Positions 1 to 3,300 of a stretch of 5,660 nt of DNA are shown piece by piece. Source of the stretch: Candidatus Omnitrophota bacterium (GTDB taxonomy: Bacteria > Omnitrophota > Gorgyraeia > Duberdicusellales > 4484-171); NCBI GenBank assembly GCA_028717025.1, contig JAQUOR010000117.1, positions 1-5,660 on the forward strand, written 5' to 3'. Positions within the stretch are counted from its first letter, which is position 1, and each line of letters starts with the position of its first letter. The notes beneath the pieces were generated by a model, which was given only the letters and a program-made list of their open reading frames with translations, did not search any database and had not been told where the DNA came from. The translations under genes were made by a program, and so were the position numbers.

Positions 1-1
1 C

Positions 2-364
2 TTTAGGCTGTGCCGACTCTGCAATTACCGGTTTAACTTCAGCAGGTGTATTCACGGCCTTGGGTTCGGTTTTTGCGGATGCCGGCGTTGTTATGGGCGA
101 CAGCGCAATCGCAGCTGGCACAGGCTTTGCTTTGGGCGCAGGTACAACCGGTTTCACTTCGTCCTTCTTCCCTCTTCCCTCATCCGTCGTGGGCACAACA
201 GGTTTAGCTGCCGGGATCTCCGCAGGCTTAACCTCTTCTGAAGCAGAAGCCTGTGTTTTTGGTGCAACATCAGTTGTTACCGCAGGCTTTGATTCGACTG
301 CTGGCTTTGCGTCAGCCTCCGCCGGTATAACAGGCTCTGTCCGGCCGGTAGCTAAAGACGGGTC
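2..364 (-). other. Pro/Lys/Ala/Val/Glu-rich low-complexity tail
   Basis: From about residue 1766 to the window edge the protein is almost entirely Pro, Ala, Lys, Val, Glu and Thr. It has imperfect repeats of the type (E)VKPxxx and KPAV: KPAVESKPAV, EVKPAEIPAAKPVV, EVKPVVPAPKAKPVPA, AEVKPVIAESAQPK. Such sequences are extended and are known as spacers across the periplasm (TonB-like Pro-Lys regions) or between domains. The coding strand has a 20-base all-purine run (complement at 162-181), which makes a short charged island (DEGRGKKDE) within the tail. The tail continues out of the window, so it may be a linker to further domains. Confidence 0.8.
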
Positions 365-3300
365 CCCCGAGAATAAAAGATGTAATGCTATTTTGCCCTT
401 AACCAGTTCCGTAAGGGTTGTAATTCTTATTTCTCCATCTTCGGTATAAAGTGCTTCTCGCGTTTGAGGAATCATTCGCGCCTCATAGAGAGTATCAATG
501 GTCGCATTTTCAATGAGCGTTGAGAGTTCAGGCGCAGAAATATTTGATGATTGCGCAAGCTCGCTTATCGTTATACTTTTCGTTGCTCCGACCGCCTGCA
601 GGAATGGCTTAGCCATAGCATCTTCCTTTACCGCAGCTAACGCTGTTTTCACCTGACGGGAATCTTTGAATCCGTCAAGATCGACATATGCTTGATATGT
701 CTGCTCCCAAACCGTTACTTCACGTGTTCCACCGAATGCAGTATGCACGATCTGGGAAAGATTGAAACCAAAGGTTGTATTGACTGATTCTAAGATATGG
801 TTGCCCCAGGCAATCGCACCGTAACGGCCCTCAAGGAGCTCGGCAATTTTTCCTAACTCTTCGCCGCCGACATATTTTAGCAAAGGATGTTGCGCTGCAT
901 AGTTACCGCTTCCTATGACCGCTCCTATTTCAGCGCTAATAAGCCACATGTGCCAGAAACTAACCCAGAATTCTCTTCCTTTTGCTAACCATAAAAGATA
1001 ATAAGGATGCGTGCGGCTGAATTCTTTGCTAAAGCCTCTAAAGATCCTATGCCCAAGGTATAAAATTCCCGCAAACGGCGAAGAGACGATAAAACCGACA
1101 GCAAGGATATCAGCCGACAAATAATATTTAAACTGATGCATTTGCTTTTCAACAAAAGAGGCCGGGGAAACGACAATACCATCCCGCGCCAACCTCTCCG
1201 TTAAGAGAGCGGCCAAGCCAGGCCTGCCCGCGACGTTAATGATACCCTTTGCAAGCAAATCGCTTATGGTGGTTCTATTAAGCCTCTCGTAATTTTCATA
1301 GATCCAAGCTCCGTTTAAGCTTTCGATTTGATTGCGCGCGAATAAATTCTGCAGTTGGTTTCTGAGCGTAATGTAGCTTGAACTGAAAACCTTAAGAGCT
1401 ATAACAATAATGACCAGCCTCAATAGTCCTTCGACAGTATGGGCAAGACCCCAGCCATTGAATCCGCTCTTTAAGGCGCTTAACCCGACGGCATCGAGGA
1501 AAGAAAATGACGCAAGGCTTATATCAAAGAAAGAAAGCACTCCCAGGGCAAGCACAGAACCCCATAAAATCATCTGCAACCTGCCAAGGAGGAATTTCAA
1601 ACTTCCGGTAGCCGCAGGAAATGTTATTGCCGCCCTTACCAACAATGCGCTCAGAGAATACTGTGCTTTTCCTATTCCTGAAGCGCGAGCAATCTCATCC
1701 TCAAACTGTTTAACCAGCGAGGCTATTTTGGTACTATCCGCTTCAGATAATTTTCCGGCTTTATAATTTTGGGCGATTTTCTGCAGATGCGCGTCATGGA
1801 CCATATAGCTCCAGAAGAAATTCCACAGCACATTAAGCAGATAAGCCGCGGCTATGCCAAAGACCGCTCCTATTAATGTACCTAAACCGATTCCTGCTGG
1901 GCTGGTTCCTAAAATAGCTCCTAAGAAAATCCAACCGATATAGTGGCCCGGGGGCGTAAACACTCCGGATATCGTCTCTATTAACCCGCGATCTGCAAAT
2001 CCTTCGTGAGTTTTATTTTGCGTTGAGCTTTTCAAGGATTCGTTGATAGCTAAACTCTCTGCCAAAGTCAATTTTATGTTCGCTATATATAATAATCCGA
2101 CGGGGTCTCCGTTTCTTAATGCATCTTCGTCTTTCCAAAGATAAAAGATGCCTGTCAAAGCTAAAAAGCTTGGGACGATAGCAAAGAAAAGTCCGTAAGA
2201 CGCTCCTGCCAATAAAGCTAATTTAGTTGCTCCCAGGAGAAGGCCGGCATGCACGATGATTTTCCAGCCATCGCTTAAAAAGTAACGAGCCTGGCGTACA
2301 TAGGCGCCGATTTCATGCTTACCTGCGCGATGCGCTGCTTCATGAACGTCGATAGAAGCTTTAAGTGCCGAAGGTAATGTATCAAAATAAGTTTCTTTTC
2401 CGGTGGGAGTAGCGATGGGCTTATTGAATATCGCTAAACCTTTTACGCCATTATTTTTATGAGCGAGCGCCACGCGTATGCCTTGAGAAAGGAACATTAC
2501 CGCAGCATAAAGTATCGATAAACCACCAACAACCAACACTGCCGCTAACGGGATAGAAAGCCAAGGTAGAACGCTCAGGGTTAAAAGCCAATACGCAGCA
2601 GCAATCGCGCCCTCACCGAGCATCATCGAAATAAGTGCGGCATTCATAGAATCTAAGGCATTTACTTTAAAAGTTGCGGAGGGGACTTGTGCCGGGGAGG
2701 CGGCCTCAGCAGCCAAGTCCCTCGCAACCGAAGAAGACACGGAACCGGAAGCCACGGAAAGACCGGTTCCGTCATTATCCAGAGCTGACACTTTATCTAA
2801 AGTTGCGACAGAGCCTTCTGCCGGGGAGGCGGCCTCAGCAGAAAGACCCTGCGCAACTAAAGAAGACTGGAGTTCAACGACGTCCTTGCCGAAGGCAGAG
2901 GGCTGGAGTTCAACGACGTCCTTGCCGAAAGAAGAAGACATAAGGCCGGCACCAGCCACGGTTGCCTGCGTTGCAGGCGTACCGGCCTTATCAAGAACGA
3001 TTCTGCCACGAACCCTCGTACTGTGATCTATGGATAGCGATATGTCCCAGCTTGGATCTTTAAAATCAATGCCGGAAAGAGCTTCTTTTATTTCTTCTCT
3101 GGAGGGTGCGTGATCGGCTTCGGGCCGCAATTTAAAACCAACCCTGGATGAACTGTTGTTTACTCCTAATGCCCTGCTCGATGCGGGTTTAATTCTTTCA
3201 TAATTACGGTCACCTGTAAAAAGCTTACGTTGCGATGATTGTTTATCATGTGCTTCTTCGAAACTGCGCACAAATTCATCGACTTTTTCTCTATTCGCTG

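Larger units (their letters stand above)
2648..2991 (-). other. Ala/Ser-rich in-frame linker built from DNA repeats and palindromes
   Basis: Residues about 891-1004 join the soluble half to the membrane half. The protein is low in complexity: FGKDVVELQ occurs twice, and AEAASPA occurs twice within the longer pattern SSxVAxxLxAEAASPAxxxxAT. At DNA level almost every base belongs to an inverted or direct repeat, listed separately. The reading frame stays open across all of them. The flanks (the HK-like, transglutaminase-like and membrane parts) show no such density of palindromes on inspection. The likely explanation is a mutation-tolerant linker that has accepted palindromic elements in frame. 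Confidence 0.8.

Noticed and set aside
60..449. Plus-strand open frame of 129 codons, Gly/Ala/Thr-rich
   Set aside because: It lies opposite the Pro/Lys/Ala-rich tail of the giant gene. Its Gly/Ser/Thr composition is what the complement of Pro/Ala/Lys codons gives, and it has no recognisable domain.
985..1182. Short minus-strand open frame in another frame
   Set aside because: It overlaps a clear hydrophobic segment of the main frame and is best explained as an out-of-frame shadow.
2739..2772. Perfect hairpin considered as a transcription terminator
   Set aside because: No T-run follows on either strand and the main frame reads straight through.
2671..2867. Repeats considered as a CRISPR array
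   Set aside because: Only two diverged copies occur, the spacing is 129 bp, and the sequence is coding; no regular repeat-spacer pattern.
2674..2943. Plus-strand open frame of 89 codons with Arg/Pro/Lys repeats
   Set aside because: Its repeats are the antisense reading of the linker's 68-bp and 27-bp repeats; no independent evidence of coding.
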